The notes under the pieces: generated by a model
What the model saw: only the letters and a program-made list of their open reading frames with translations
What the model was told of the DNA's origin: nothing
Database searches by the model: none
Virus record (IMG/VR): IMGVR_UViG_3300050821_001691
Span: 1 to 20,720 of that record
Source: a virus
Direction: 5' to 3' (one strand)
DNA: 20,720 bases
Translations under genes and position numbers: made by a program
Shown here: piece after piece, positions 5,805 to 13,850 of the stretch
Position numbering within the stretch: the stretch's first letter is position 1
How the letters are laid out: each line of letters opens with the position of its first letter

Positions 5805-6494
5805 ATGGCACAGCAATCTGCTCCGACGAGCGCTCTTTATAGCGTCACCGTCGCGGGTCTCGATCCTAACCAGAACTCGGGCTTTGTTACTCGTCCGACC
5901 GCTGGGCAGGGTGGTGCTGGCAGGCTTGTGGTTGCAACGGGCACGGTCCTGTTTGCAGCCACCACGGCCACCACTGTCGCGACCCGTATGGTTCGTATTC
6001 CCTCTAATGCTATCGTGAAGTCAGTCGCCTTTGCGCTCGACCTCGCTGGTGGTACGGCGACCACGTTGACGGGTGCGACCGGCCTGTTGTTCTCGGACAA
6101 CGTTCTGGACGGCACTAGCACCATCAACGCCGGTTCGCTCACCCCCTACTCATCCTCGTTCTTCACGGCGACGACTGCGATGGCTGGTTACACCACGGCC
6201 TTCACCAACGTCACGTACCTGAACTCTGCTGGCAACTCGGCCACGGACGGCTACAATGTTCCCTCCTCTAGCACTCTGCCGATCTGGCTGGCTGTTACGC
6301 AGGGTGGACCTGGGCCGGTTCAGACGCCTGGCGCTTGGGCGGGCACTGGCGCAACCTCGCTCTCCACTTCGCCCTCCTACCACGTTGGCGTCGATCCGGG
6401 CGGGTTCTTCGATGTGTTCTTCCAGCCGACGACCACGACCAACCTTTCGGCTGCGATGAACTTCACCTGCGAAGTCACCTACGTAACTACGTAA
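5805..6494 (+). CDS. Probable capsid-associated structural protein (decoration or head protein)
   Basis: 229 residues, ATG with AGGAAG ten bases upstream. It is very rich in Thr, Ala, Ser and Gly, with few charges and no cysteine cluster or membrane segment. The block 'GTVLFAATTATTVATRMVRIPSNAIVKSV' (split here only by family variation) resembles phage proteins that follow the capsid gene, with a beta-strand then 'R-x-V/I-x-I-P-x-x-A' pattern. Later regions ('PSYHVGVDPGGFFDVFFQP', 'MNFTCEVTYVTT') look like the end of a beta-sandwich. Position directly after the capsid gene favours a capsid decoration or minor head protein. This is inference: no specific family is identified with certainty. 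Confidence 0.8.
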   Translation: MAQQSAPTSALYSVTVAGLDPNQNSGFVTRPTAGQGGAGRLVVATGTVLFAATTATTVATRMVRIPSNAIVKSVAFALDLAGGTATTLTGATGLLFSDNVLDGTSTINAGSLTPYSSSFFTATTAMAGYTTAFTNVTYLNSAGNSATDGYNVPSSSTLPIWLAVTQGGPGPVQTPGAWAGTGATSLSTSPSYHVGVDPGGFFDVFFQPTTTTNLSAAMNFTCEVTYVTT

Positions 6495-6495
6495 G

Positions 6496-6789
6496 ATGGC
6501 TGACACCTATCAATCTATGGTGATGGGCGCGGAGCTTGTAGCTGGCAGTGGGGGTATCTCCACTGTCAACTCAACTCTTGCAACCCTAGTCGCCGATGGT
6601 GCCAGTCCTACGCAGGCCCATGTCACTGCGGTTGCTAACGCTGTTCTAGCCTTCCAAGGTGGGGCTCTCACTCCGCACGCGGCAGTCTTCCTCAACGTTG
6701 ATACCACTCAAGTTCCCACGGCTTCCGTGCTCCGGGGTATCCTGTTGCAGATGGTAAGCCGTATGACCAACGGAGGGTTATCCCCCTAA
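6496..6789 (+). CDS. Small unknown structural-cluster protein
   Basis: 97 residues, not recognised. It is low in charge and rich in Ala, Val and Thr ('AELVAGSGGISTVNSTLATLV', 'HVTAVANAVLAFQGG'), with predicted helices and no clear transmembrane segment. It starts one base after the preceding TAA with no good ribosome site, so it is presumably read by ribosomes finishing the upstream gene. Its stop overlaps the next ATG (TAATG). The position suggests a head or head-tail component. Confidence 0.7.
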   Translation: MADTYQSMVMGAELVAGSGGISTVNSTLATLVADGASPTQAHVTAVANAVLAFQGGALTPHAAVFLNVDTTQVPTASVLRGILLQMVSRMTNGGLSP

Positions 6790-7094
6790 TGGCGCAGGTC
6801 AATTATTTCTTTTCGACTATCGTTCCAGCTGGTGGTGATCGTGCCTACACGGCTGCAAACTCTGCCACCCTTGGTGATTTGAACCAGGGTACATCCACTA
6901 ACCTGGCGGACGCATTTGAGTTTCGTGTCAGTACCGGGGTCACTGGTTACACCAACCCCACCAAGCGCGATATCATCAACTTCCTGCGCCTCGTGGAGCG
7001 GTGGGTTCTCGATCAGGGTGGCTCGTCCACTAACTCGGGCCAGGGTCTCGATTACCTGATTACCGCTACCAGCGGCACAGTCGGTATTCCCTAA
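6789..7094 (+). CDS. Small unknown structural-cluster protein
   Basis: 101 residues, not recognised. 'VNYFFSTIVPAGGDRAYTAAN' is followed by a polar region and a likely helix 'TKRDIINFLRLVERWVLDQGG', then a Gly/Ser/Thr tail. The start overlaps the previous stop (TAATG), with GGAGG about eleven bases before it; its own stop overlaps the next ATG in the same way. It belongs to the chain of five small genes between capsid and adaptor. A minor head protein is a guess from position only. Confidence 0.7.
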   Translation: MAQVNYFFSTIVPAGGDRAYTAANSATLGDLNQGTSTNLADAFEFRVSTGVTGYTNPTKRDIINFLRLVERWVLDQGGSSTNSGQGLDYLITATSGTVGIP

Positions 7095-7642
7095 TGGCTG
7101 GTCCCGCTGGCTTCCTACGCACCGATCGCTATGGCTTCGTCAGCGGCACCCTTGTTGCTGGCGTCACCATCCAGACGATTACCGCAACCACTGCGGCCCA
7201 AGCTGTTACGGTTCTCTGGACTAACCCGGTTGGCAGTGGGGTCATTGGTCGCATCAAGACAATCTCTATGGGGAACCATGTCGTCCCCGTTGCTGTTGAG
7301 CCAATGGTTATCGGGGTACAGTCCAACCCCACGAATGCCGCCACTGTCACTACGGCGGCTACCGTTGTTACCATCCCGTTCGGCGCTTCTGGTTCCAACA
7401 AATGCACGTTTGCCTACTCGGGCACGATCACGTTCAACGGCGCGAGCAAAGAGTTCTTCGATGCCAATTACTACCTTAACAACTTTGCTACGGCAGTTGG
7501 TTGGCAGCCGGGGATTTACGAGTTCAACGATGAACTGATTTGTGGCCCGAATACCAACGTGGTGATCTATAACAACTATGCCACTCTCGCCTCCACGATG
7601 GTTACGTTCGTGTGGGAAGAGTATGCGTTGCAGGCGATCTAA
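7094..7642 (+). CDS. Unknown beta-rich structural-type protein
   Basis: 182 residues with an all-beta appearance: alternating hydrophobic strands ('VSGTLVAGVTIQTITATTA', 'AVTVLWTNPVGSGVIGRIKTI', 'MVTFVWEEYALQAI'), few charges, many Thr, Val and Gly. The strand pattern, including a final Trp/Phe-rich strand, would suit a decoration or minor capsid protein forming a jelly roll. It is joined to both neighbours by TAATG junctions and has no strong ribosome site of its own. No family is recognised. Confidence 0.75.
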   Translation: MAGPAGFLRTDRYGFVSGTLVAGVTIQTITATTAAQAVTVLWTNPVGSGVIGRIKTISMGNHVVPVAVEPMVIGVQSNPTNAATVTTAATVVTIPFGASGSNKCTFAYSGTITFNGASKEFFDANYYLNNFATAVGWQPGIYEFNDELICGPNTNVVIYNNYATLASTMVTFVWEEYALQAI

Positions 7643-8031
7643 TGGCAAACATGACATATGTGAACCGTTGCCCCCAGGCCATTGCGGCTACTGGTGGTCT
7701 CGGTTCCTACCCAGCGCCTGGCAATAACAGGTTCACTACGGTCGATCCTGCCCAGGTGTTCAACGCTGCGGAGAGTACCGCTTGGACGGTGCTGATCGTG
7801 GCGGCGAATGCTGCGGCGGTCACTGCCGGCTACGGGCAGAATGATCCTGGCTATGGGCAGGGCATGATTACCAATTATGGCACCTACCTTGCCAGCGTTC
7901 TAGCGGCTGCTAAGACTGCCGGATATACCCCTGGCACCGCAGCGGTGGGCAGTATCACCCCCAATGGTATCTGGACCTGGCTCTACAATGCCACGGCTCT
8001 GAACGGGACCATCCTCGCACCAGGTACTTGA
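7642..8031 (+). CDS. Small unknown structural-cluster protein
   Basis: 129 residues. I choose the ATG at 7642 (TAATG overlap with the upstream stop, AGG seven to nine bases before it) over the in-frame ATG at 7612, which lies inside the upstream gene and adds an unsupported extension. The protein is Ala/Gly/Tyr rich ('AGYGQNDPGYGQGMITNYGTY', 'KTAGYTPGTAAVG') and ends with 'PNGIWTWLYNATALNGTILA'. It lacks charge and a membrane segment. No function is recognised. It is the last gene before the adaptor gene, one base away. Confidence 0.7.
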   Translation: MANMTYVNRCPQAIAATGGLGSYPAPGNNRFTTVDPAQVFNAAESTAWTVLIVAANAAAVTAGYGQNDPGYGQGMITNYGTYLASVLAAAKTAGYTPGTAAVGSITPNGIWTWLYNATALNGTILAPGT

Positions 8032-8032
8032 T

Positions 8033-8710
8033 ATGGCTGAATACACTACTAGCGTAGATATCGCCAACAAGGCTCTGCAACATCTCGGCGCACCGCTGAT
8101 CGCCACCCTGGCGGACAACAGCAAGAACGCCGTGCAGATGAATTTCGCCTACGACAAATGTCGGCAGGCTGAACTCCGCTCTCACGTCTGGCAGTTCTCA
8201 ATCGCCTATTCTACTCTCGCGGCTGCCAGCCCTGCCACCCAAGCTTTCCAAAATGGGGCAGTCCGCAATAGGTTTACGCTGCCAGCCAACTACGTTCGTA
8301 TGGCCCAGCAAGACCCGCACACTGCTGGTGTTTCTAACCAGAATGTGACGGCTGGCCTCCAGTGGTCCGACTATTCTGTAGAGGGTACGATCCTTCTCAC
8401 CGCGAACCCAAGCGTCCTTCTTCGGTACGCATCGGACATTACCACCGTCACGGCCTTCGATGCGCTGTTCGATGAAGCCCTGGCGGCTCGCCTGGCGTTC
8501 GACACGTGCGAAGTCATCACTCAGAACCTCAATAAGCGTGGGCAGATGGCACAGATTTACGCTGAGCGTATCGCTATGGCCCAAACCCTCAACTTGATTG
8601 AGACCGCTGCTGATGAGCCGACTGAGCTTGAAGCGATGTTCTCGCGCATTAATCAGAACCCTAATGGGCCTGTGCAACCACAACAGGGTGGTGGTAGAGG
8701 GCAACGGTAA
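8033..8710 (+). CDS. Tail tubular protein A-like adaptor (T7 gp11-type), copy 1
   Basis: 225 residues, close to T7 gp11 (about 196). The family N-terminal signature is clear: 'DIANKALQHLGA' (9-20), then a short loop with 'ADNSKNAVQMNFAYDKCRQAELRSHVWQFS' spread over residues 27-56. In this protein class it forms the adaptor ring between portal and nozzle. The C-terminal half begins at 'FTLPANYVRMAQQ' (81-93) and includes 'VTAFDALFDEALAARLAFD' and a final helix. A Gln/Gly-rich tail (residues about 208-225) follows. It is joined to the next gene, its own paralogue, by TAATG. Which of the two copies forms the ring, or whether both do, cannot be told from sequence. Confidence 0.85.
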   Translation: MAEYTTSVDIANKALQHLGAPLIATLADNSKNAVQMNFAYDKCRQAELRSHVWQFSIAYSTLAAASPATQAFQNGAVRNRFTLPANYVRMAQQDPHTAGVSNQNVTAGLQWSDYSVEGTILLTANPSVLLRYASDITTVTAFDALFDEALAARLAFDTCEVITQNLNKRGQMAQIYAERIAMAQTLNLIETAADEPTELEAMFSRINQNPNGPVQPQQGGGRGQR

Positions 8711-10224
8711 TGGACGCCTTCAAGGCTCCAGTTGACATCTACAATCGGGCCGCTCAGCATATGCACCTGCCTCGTATCGCTGCTCCTGGTGATATGTCTC
8801 AGGTAGCGCAGGAGCTAAACTTCGCCTACGACAAGATCAGACAGGCCGAACTACGCCGCAATCTCTGGAGGTTTGCCACCAGGAGGCAGCAAGTCAGGCC
8901 GCTCGACTACACGACGATGATTATAAAGCCCTTGTTGTGGCAGGCACCTACAGCCTACCCTGCCGGGGCCATCGTCTCTTATCCGCTGGGCAACTATTGG
9001 ATTAGCCGGTTGCCTAACACCAATCAGGTGCCGAGCAACACCACGGTAGACAGCTACGGCGAACTGGTGTGGGATAGCTACTTCGGCCCTCTCACCGCGC
9101 AATCTTGGAACCATCAGGTGCCCGGTCAACCTGAGCCGTCGCAAGGCAGCGGGGGTAGTGCCGCGTATGATACCCCTGGTTCCGAGAACTACCAGGCTGG
9201 TGAGCTTGCTTTTGTCCCTATAGGGAATGGCACCGCAGTCCTGTTCCAATGCCTCCAGGGCACCAACATTGGGCCTCTTGAAGCCGAAGGATATGTAGAC
9301 AACCACTATTACAACAAGGGGCAGATTGTCTCTTGGCCTAGCTCGGCGACCTTCATCTTGGGGCCGAATGGTGATACACTATCTGATGCGTCTGGTCTAG
9401 GCAATGTTCTATACCAGAGCACCAGCGACATCAACATCGGCAATGATCCCCAACTCACTCAACTTGGTCCTGGCTCTGGTGGGGCACCGCCTTGGGATGG
9501 CGTCACCAGTTTTGTGGTTTCAGACTACGCTTACGGAACTGACAATCAAATCTATCTATGTGTAGCACCCAGCACTGGCAACTACCCCGATGGTGTGGAC
9601 GAGCAAGGGAATGTGGTTACTCCTGGCTCCAATCCTGTCACCGATTATGCCAACGCCTTCTGGCAGCCGCAGTATATGTATATGGGTATGTGGCAACCAC
9701 TCGCCACCAATCCCGGTGCTCTGTCTATCCACTGGCAGCAGATACAAGCCAATCTGGTTCCGATCACCCTCGCGTGGCCAAGAGGCTCAAGAGGCTGGCC
9801 AGTCGGCACCGGCCCCGCATCAGAAGAGACGAGCAGCAATATCTATCGGCTCCCGGCGAACTGGATGCGCAGGGCAGCGGAAGACCCGAAATCGGACCTG
9901 GCTCCCTACCTGGGTGGACCGAGCTTCATCAACTACAAGGATTGGGTATTCGAGGGCGATTGGATGATAAGTCATCTGACGGGTCCAGTTCTATTCCGTT
10001 TCGTCGCCGACGTGCAGGACGTTACCGCATTCGATCCCATGTTCGCTGAGGCATTGGCCCTGGCCCTGGCGATTGAGTGTGCTTCTGCTTGTGGCAGTAA
10101 ACGTCCTCTCAATGAGATTGTTAGTCTCTATAAGAACGTGATTGAGGATGCCCGCACGGTGGACGCCATCGAACAGGGCATGACAACCGAACCCGATGAT
10201 TTGCTAATAGCCGTCAGATTTTAG
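8710..10224 (+). CDS. Tail tubular protein A-like adaptor, copy 2, with about 310-residue insertion
   Basis: 504 residues. Residues 8-63 ('VDIYNRAAQHMHLPRIAA', 'LNFAYDKIRQAELRRNLWRF') align with copy 1 residues 8-60. Residues 378-504 ('IYRLPANWMRRAAEDPK', 'VTAFDPMFAEALALALAIE', 'TVDAIEQGMTTEPDDL') align with copy 1 from residue 80 onward. Where copy 1 has about 20 residues, this protein has about 314. The insert is aromatic and Asn/Gly/Pro rich, with several units of the form W-x-Y-x-G-x-x-V followed by Y/F and a late W ('YPAGAIVSYPLGNYW'; 'YYNKGQIVSW'; 'YGTDNQIYLCVAPSTG' ending in 'FWQPQY'). This recalls small carbohydrate-binding modules of the CBM5/12 type; that comparison is inference. 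The 14-mer TTCGCCTACGACAA is shared by both genes (8143-8156, 8821-8834), consistent with gene duplication. Confidence 0.85.
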   Translation: MDAFKAPVDIYNRAAQHMHLPRIAAPGDMSQVAQELNFAYDKIRQAELRRNLWRFATRRQQVRPLDYTTMIIKPLLWQAPTAYPAGAIVSYPLGNYWISRLPNTNQVPSNTTVDSYGELVWDSYFGPLTAQSWNHQVPGQPEPSQGSGGSAAYDTPGSENYQAGELAFVPIGNGTAVLFQCLQGTNIGPLEAEGYVDNHYYNKGQIVSWPSSATFILGPNGDTLSDASGLGNVLYQSTSDINIGNDPQLTQLGPGSGGAPPWDGVTSFVVSDYAYGTDNQIYLCVAPSTGNYPDGVDEQGNVVTPGSNPVTDYANAFWQPQYMYMGMWQPLATNPGALSIHWQQIQANLVPITLAWPRGSRGWPVGTGPASEETSSNIYRLPANWMRRAAEDPKSDLAPYLGGPSFINYKDWVFEGDWMISHLTGPVLFRFVADVQDVTAFDPMFAEALALALAIECASACGSKRPLNEIVSLYKNVIEDARTVDAIEQGMTTEPDDLLIAVRF

Positions 10225-10232
10225 GATAAGAA

Positions 10233-10490
10233 ATGGCAACCTTGACCCTAGCTACTATGTCGGCAGCCCAGGTGCTCGCGACCAAGCTCATCACCGTCAA
10301 CCAGGCCCTCACTACCCTGGCGGGCAACCCAGCCTTGTCAACGCCGCTTCTGTCCTTTGCAGGCTTCCCGCCCGTCCCTACTGACCTGGTGTCTAGCTCA
10401 GTTTTCAACGCAGCTTTCACTAGCGTTCTACAGGCTGAACAGACCGCCTTAGTAGCGGCCCTCGAAGCCCTCGGGGCACCCACGACCTAA
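10233..10490 (+). CDS. Small unknown protein between adaptor and nozzle genes
   Basis: 85 residues, Ala/Leu/Thr rich and almost uncharged ('MSAAQVLATKLITVNQALTT', 'FNAAFTSVLQAEQTALVAAL'). It probably folds as a helical bundle, and no segment is hydrophobic enough for a convincing membrane helix. It has a good ribosome site (AGGA at 10223-10226, within the end of the preceding gene) and its stop overlaps the nozzle-gene start. The function is unknown. A small tail-assembly or virion protein fits the position. Confidence 0.75.
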   Translation: MATLTLATMSAAQVLATKLITVNQALTTLAGNPALSTPLLSFAGFPPVPTDLVSSSVFNAAFTSVLQAEQTALVAALEALGAPTT

Positions 10491-13240
10491 TGTCTCGTGC
10501 CAGTTATACCCAGCCTAATTTCCTTGGTGGTGAGTGGTCCCCATCAGCACAGGGTAGATTAGACCTTCCTCAATACAGGATGGCTCTAGCTCTCTGTCGT
10601 AATGCCATCGTAAGTGAAACAGGCTCGGTCAATCGTCGATCAGGTACAAGGTTTATATCTCCTACCAATAATGGTCTGGAGGCATTTGTATATACCCTGA
10701 CACTCGGTCAGCTTGAGAATTATATTATCTGCGAGACCTATGACGGATCGAACTTGATCCTGCATTTCTTTCGTGGCAACCATGTCGTCACGTCAAATGA
10801 TGAAGTGGGGATTAGCAACATCAGCACGGCAACCCCTGCTGAGATTACCACGGCTTCGCCCACACTTTGGGGAACGGGAACCCATATCAGGCTCCAAGTT
10901 GCCCCTCTAGCTACGCACGCTTGGTCCCCCCTGGTGAACCGGGATTTCGTCGTCACCAAGATCGACACTACCCATTTCACCTTAGCTGACGGGATCACGG
11001 ATGCTGCCGTGGTGGGTACAACTTTTGTAGGTACCCAACCTTCCATCCAAGCAGCGTCGGTTGCAGGTTGGGACCCGAGCCAATTCGCTGGCACTGAGCT
11101 AGTTCTATTCAACGTTTTTACCGCGTTGGAGAACGGTATAATGGTGCCGACTTCTCATTTTGCGGGTGCCGGCAACCCCCAGGTCATTGAGGTTACTACT
11201 CCGCAGACCGTTTCAACCTGGGCCAATTTCCAAACTACCCCACTAATCTTTCAGGACGGGCCGTACCAAGACCCGATTACAGATACGCTTACCCTTACGG
11301 TAATCTCCAGTCCTTCATACACATTTACAGCGGCGGCAGGGGATTTCACTTCCAATCAGATTGGCAACCCCATTAGCATTGTTCTGGTGGCAAACCTTTG
11401 GGTAAGTGGCACAGACTACGCTGCTAACCAGGTTGTGGTGACAGACCCTATTACCAATGGGCAGTTCATCAACATCAACACTACGGCTCTTAGCGCTACC
11501 AATCTTGGGAACCTCCCATCCATCAGCGCAAACTTTTGGGCTCCCTATGCCAATGGCGCAGTCAGGGTGAATGGGTCGATCGCATCTATCAATTCCACCA
11601 CGTCAATCGTTGTGACCCTTGATACTAGCGTACCCCCGCTCTCTAGCTATTTTCCACAGACCTATCAGCTTTCATTGTACAGCGACAAAAACCAGCTTTG
11701 GCCAGTCTGTGGAGTGTTCCATGAAGGACGCGTATGGTTTGGCGATACTGGTCAGAATATCAACGGGTCTTCGGTCTTTGGGTTTAGCGCTCCCTATGCG
11801 AATATGAGCCCGTCCGATACTTATCAGGAAGTCCTGGATAGTAGTGGTATAAATGAACAAATCATTGGCCCTGGTTCCAATCCGATCTTTTGGTTGGCTC
11901 CTGATGCTGGAGGTATCTTGTTTGGCACCCAGGCTGGTGAGTGGCTTATTCAAGCTTCCAATGAACAGAACCCGCTTACCCCCACTAGTTTCCAGGCCCA
12001 CCAATATACTAAGTTCGGGAGCCTGGATACCGCTCAGCCGGTGCGTCCTGGCTTAGCTATCGTCTTCATTGATCGCTATTCGCAGCGGCTTATGGAGTAC
12101 ATCACTGATCCGTTCACCCGGAAATTCTCAGGGCGTCCCCTAAATCTAAATGCTCGTGGCCTGGGGAGACAGTCAGAAGACGTAGCTGGTATGACAGTGC
12201 TGGCATATTCCGAGACACCCGATCCGATCATCTGGACCTTGGGGAACAATGGTGGTTTCCTCGGCTGCACCTATCGCCGTCTCAGTGCCTTCACCACGGA
12301 AGCCCCGCTCTACAATGCTTTCCATCTCCATACATTAGGAAGTGGCTGGGGTATTTCATATCTCTGTGGCAGCTACACGTCAGATGGTGCCAATGACCAA
12401 CCCTACTTCGTTACCCAGGATAGTAATGCGGTACACTATGTCGAGAGCCTTTATCCTCAATTCACTGACAACGATACGCTTCTAACAGCTTGGCCCGTCG
12501 ATGAGGGAGTAACCGGGATTGAGTTTGGCACCCTTCAAGGCGGTGGCAATGATGGAGGCCCGCTACGTTGTGAGGGTTGCTATGGAGTTGATGATGGCGC
12601 GGGTCACATAGTCTTCTCAGGTTTGTGGTACTTCGTCGGTGATACCCTCACTGTATGGCTCGGTGGTCTCGACTTCCAAGATTACGTGGTGGCAGCAGAT
12701 GGAACGATCACTGTCCCGTATGCGGCAGACGTGAAGGGGATCGGCACCCAAGCGTACCTTGAGAGTTTGAACGGGCTGAACCTCCCGCCTGCTAATTCTC
12801 AATGGCCTAGTGTATCTCAACTGCCGACTATCCCCATTTTGATTAGCGGCACCACTTACAATGTACCTGGTGTCATTGGGTTCAAATTCACCACGGAGAT
12901 ACAGAGACTTCGGCCTGACGATCAAGAGACCGCCCGCACCCAAGCTGGTTCTGCCTCGGGGCAATTGAAGCGCAACCATTGGTTCTCTGTGCTCCTGGCG
13001 GCAGGAGTTGCCAACACGATCAGCATCGGTTGTAATCCTAATGGCAACCTCTATCCTATGAGCCTGGATAACTTTGATACAGGCCAGCCCACACCTAACA
13101 ACGTGTTGTTCTCTGGCGTCTTCCGAGATACAATTGAAAGCGATTACGACCTAGACGGGCAAATGTATCTAGTGCTCACCAGGCCCGCGCCATTCGTTCT
13201 TAACTCATTGACCGGATTTATGGAAGTGAATGAGCTATAA
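10490..13240 (+). CDS. Tail tubular protein B-like nozzle protein (T7 gp12-type)
   Basis: 916 residues; T7 gp12 has 794. The diagnostic N-terminus is intact: 'QPNFLGGEWSPSAQGRLDLP' (8-27), then 'ALALCRNAIVSETGSVNRRSGTRFI' spread over residues 32-56. It forms the hexameric tail nozzle below the adaptor. A beta domain at about 107-205 ('VNRDFVVTKIDTTHFTLADG') is usual in the family. Around residue 303 an inserted-looking stretch ('NLWVSGTDYAANQVVVTD' ... 'ANFWAPY') resembles the W-Y-x-V modules in adaptor copy 2. The middle region has 'GRVWFGDTGQNINGSSVFGF' and 'LIQASNEQNPLTPTSFQ', propeller-like blocks common to nozzle proteins. It starts at a TAATG junction without a clear ribosome site. Confidence 0.92.
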   Translation: MSRASYTQPNFLGGEWSPSAQGRLDLPQYRMALALCRNAIVSETGSVNRRSGTRFISPTNNGLEAFVYTLTLGQLENYIICETYDGSNLILHFFRGNHVVTSNDEVGISNISTATPAEITTASPTLWGTGTHIRLQVAPLATHAWSPLVNRDFVVTKIDTTHFTLADGITDAAVVGTTFVGTQPSIQAASVAGWDPSQFAGTELVLFNVFTALENGIMVPTSHFAGAGNPQVIEVTTPQTVSTWANFQTTPLIFQDGPYQDPITDTLTLTVISSPSYTFTAAAGDFTSNQIGNPISIVLVANLWVSGTDYAANQVVVTDPITNGQFININTTALSATNLGNLPSISANFWAPYANGAVRVNGSIASINSTTSIVVTLDTSVPPLSSYFPQTYQLSLYSDKNQLWPVCGVFHEGRVWFGDTGQNINGSSVFGFSAPYANMSPSDTYQEVLDSSGINEQIIGPGSNPIFWLAPDAGGILFGTQAGEWLIQASNEQNPLTPTSFQAHQYTKFGSLDTAQPVRPGLAIVFIDRYSQRLMEYITDPFTRKFSGRPLNLNARGLGRQSEDVAGMTVLAYSETPDPIIWTLGNNGGFLGCTYRRLSAFTTEAPLYNAFHLHTLGSGWGISYLCGSYTSDGANDQPYFVTQDSNAVHYVESLYPQFTDNDTLLTAWPVDEGVTGIEFGTLQGGGNDGGPLRCEGCYGVDDGAGHIVFSGLWYFVGDTLTVWLGGLDFQDYVVAADGTITVPYAADVKGIGTQAYLESLNGLNLPPANSQWPSVSQLPTIPILISGTTYNVPGVIGFKFTTEIQRLRPDDQETARTQAGSASGQLKRNHWFSVLLAAGVANTISIGCNPNGNLYPMSLDNFDTGQPTPNNVLFSGVFRDTIESDYDLDGQMYLVLTRPAPFVLNSLTGFMEVNEL

Positions 13241-13842
13241 TGGCTGACGCAGGTTCTTTCACACCGGATGTAACTAGTCCTGGGGATCAAACCTTTGGGG
13301 CTGGTGGTAGCATATTGGCTGGCATCAGCGGTGGCGACCTTACTGCTGCTGGTGGTATCGCCAGTGCTGCGGGTTCCCTCTTCGGCGCTATTGGTAGTTC
13401 ACAGGCTTCTGAGGCTCAGGCTTCTGGATACGAACAGGAAGCTGCGCTCTACACCCAAGCATCTAACATCTCTGAGCAGGACGTGCAGATTGCTGGAGCG
13501 GAAGGCCAGGTTCAGACGGCTGCTGTTAAGCGCCAAATCGCTCAGACTGAGGGCACGGCTGCTGCGGTTGAGGGGGCTGGGGGCACTGGCCCTGGCGGCA
13601 GCAACGCAGCTATCGCTAATGAGAGCAATATCCAAGGCAACCTCGCTGTCGCTCAGACCAATCTCCAGACGCAGCTACAGAAGAATAGCTACCAACAACA
13701 GGCGACAGCTTACCAGGCTCAGTCAGCAGGAGCTACAGCAGCAGCCCAAGCAGCTAAGGCAGCCTCCAGTTCTGGCTTGCTTGGCGGCATCCTCGGTGCC
13801 GTAGGATCAATCGCGAAGATCGCTCTCCCGTTTCTCCCATAG
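13240..13842 (+). CDS. Internal virion protein, T7 gp14-like
   Basis: 200 residues; T7 gp14 has 196. The Gly-rich N-terminus is followed by a hydrophobic stretch and then a long Ala/Gln-rich helix ('ASEAQASGYEQEAALYTQAS', 'QTNLQTQLQKNSYQQQATAY'). The C-terminus is hydrophobic ('GLLGGILGAVGSIAKIALPF'), suited to insertion into the outer membrane. In T7, gp14 is ejected first and forms the outer-membrane part of the ejectosome; assignment here is by composition, size and gene order (nozzle, then gp14, gp15, gp16). The start overlaps the nozzle stop (TAATG). Confidence 0.75.
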   Translation: MADAGSFTPDVTSPGDQTFGAGGSILAGISGGDLTAAGGIASAAGSLFGAIGSSQASEAQASGYEQEAALYTQASNISEQDVQIAGAEGQVQTAAVKRQIAQTEGTAAAVEGAGGTGPGGSNAAIANESNIQGNLAVAQTNLQTQLQKNSYQQQATAYQAQSAGATAAAQAAKAASSSGLLGGILGAVGSIAKIALPFLP

Positions 13843-13850
13843 GAGTTTAG

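Noticed and set aside
5760-5805. Frameshift or read-through giving a longer minor capsid form, as in T7
   Set aside because: No slippery heptamer is seen near the capsid stop, and the next gene has its own start with a good ribosome site.
4773-5816. A 347-codon open frame on the minus strand covering the whole capsid gene
   Set aside because: It mirrors the capsid frame through codon bias, its product is Arg/His/Leu-rich without recognisable motifs, and the + strand frame is a clear capsid protein.
7115-7657. A 180-codon minus-strand ORF opposite the 7094-7642 gene
   Set aside because: It is a shadow of the + strand coding bias; there is no ribosome site or recognisable protein pattern.
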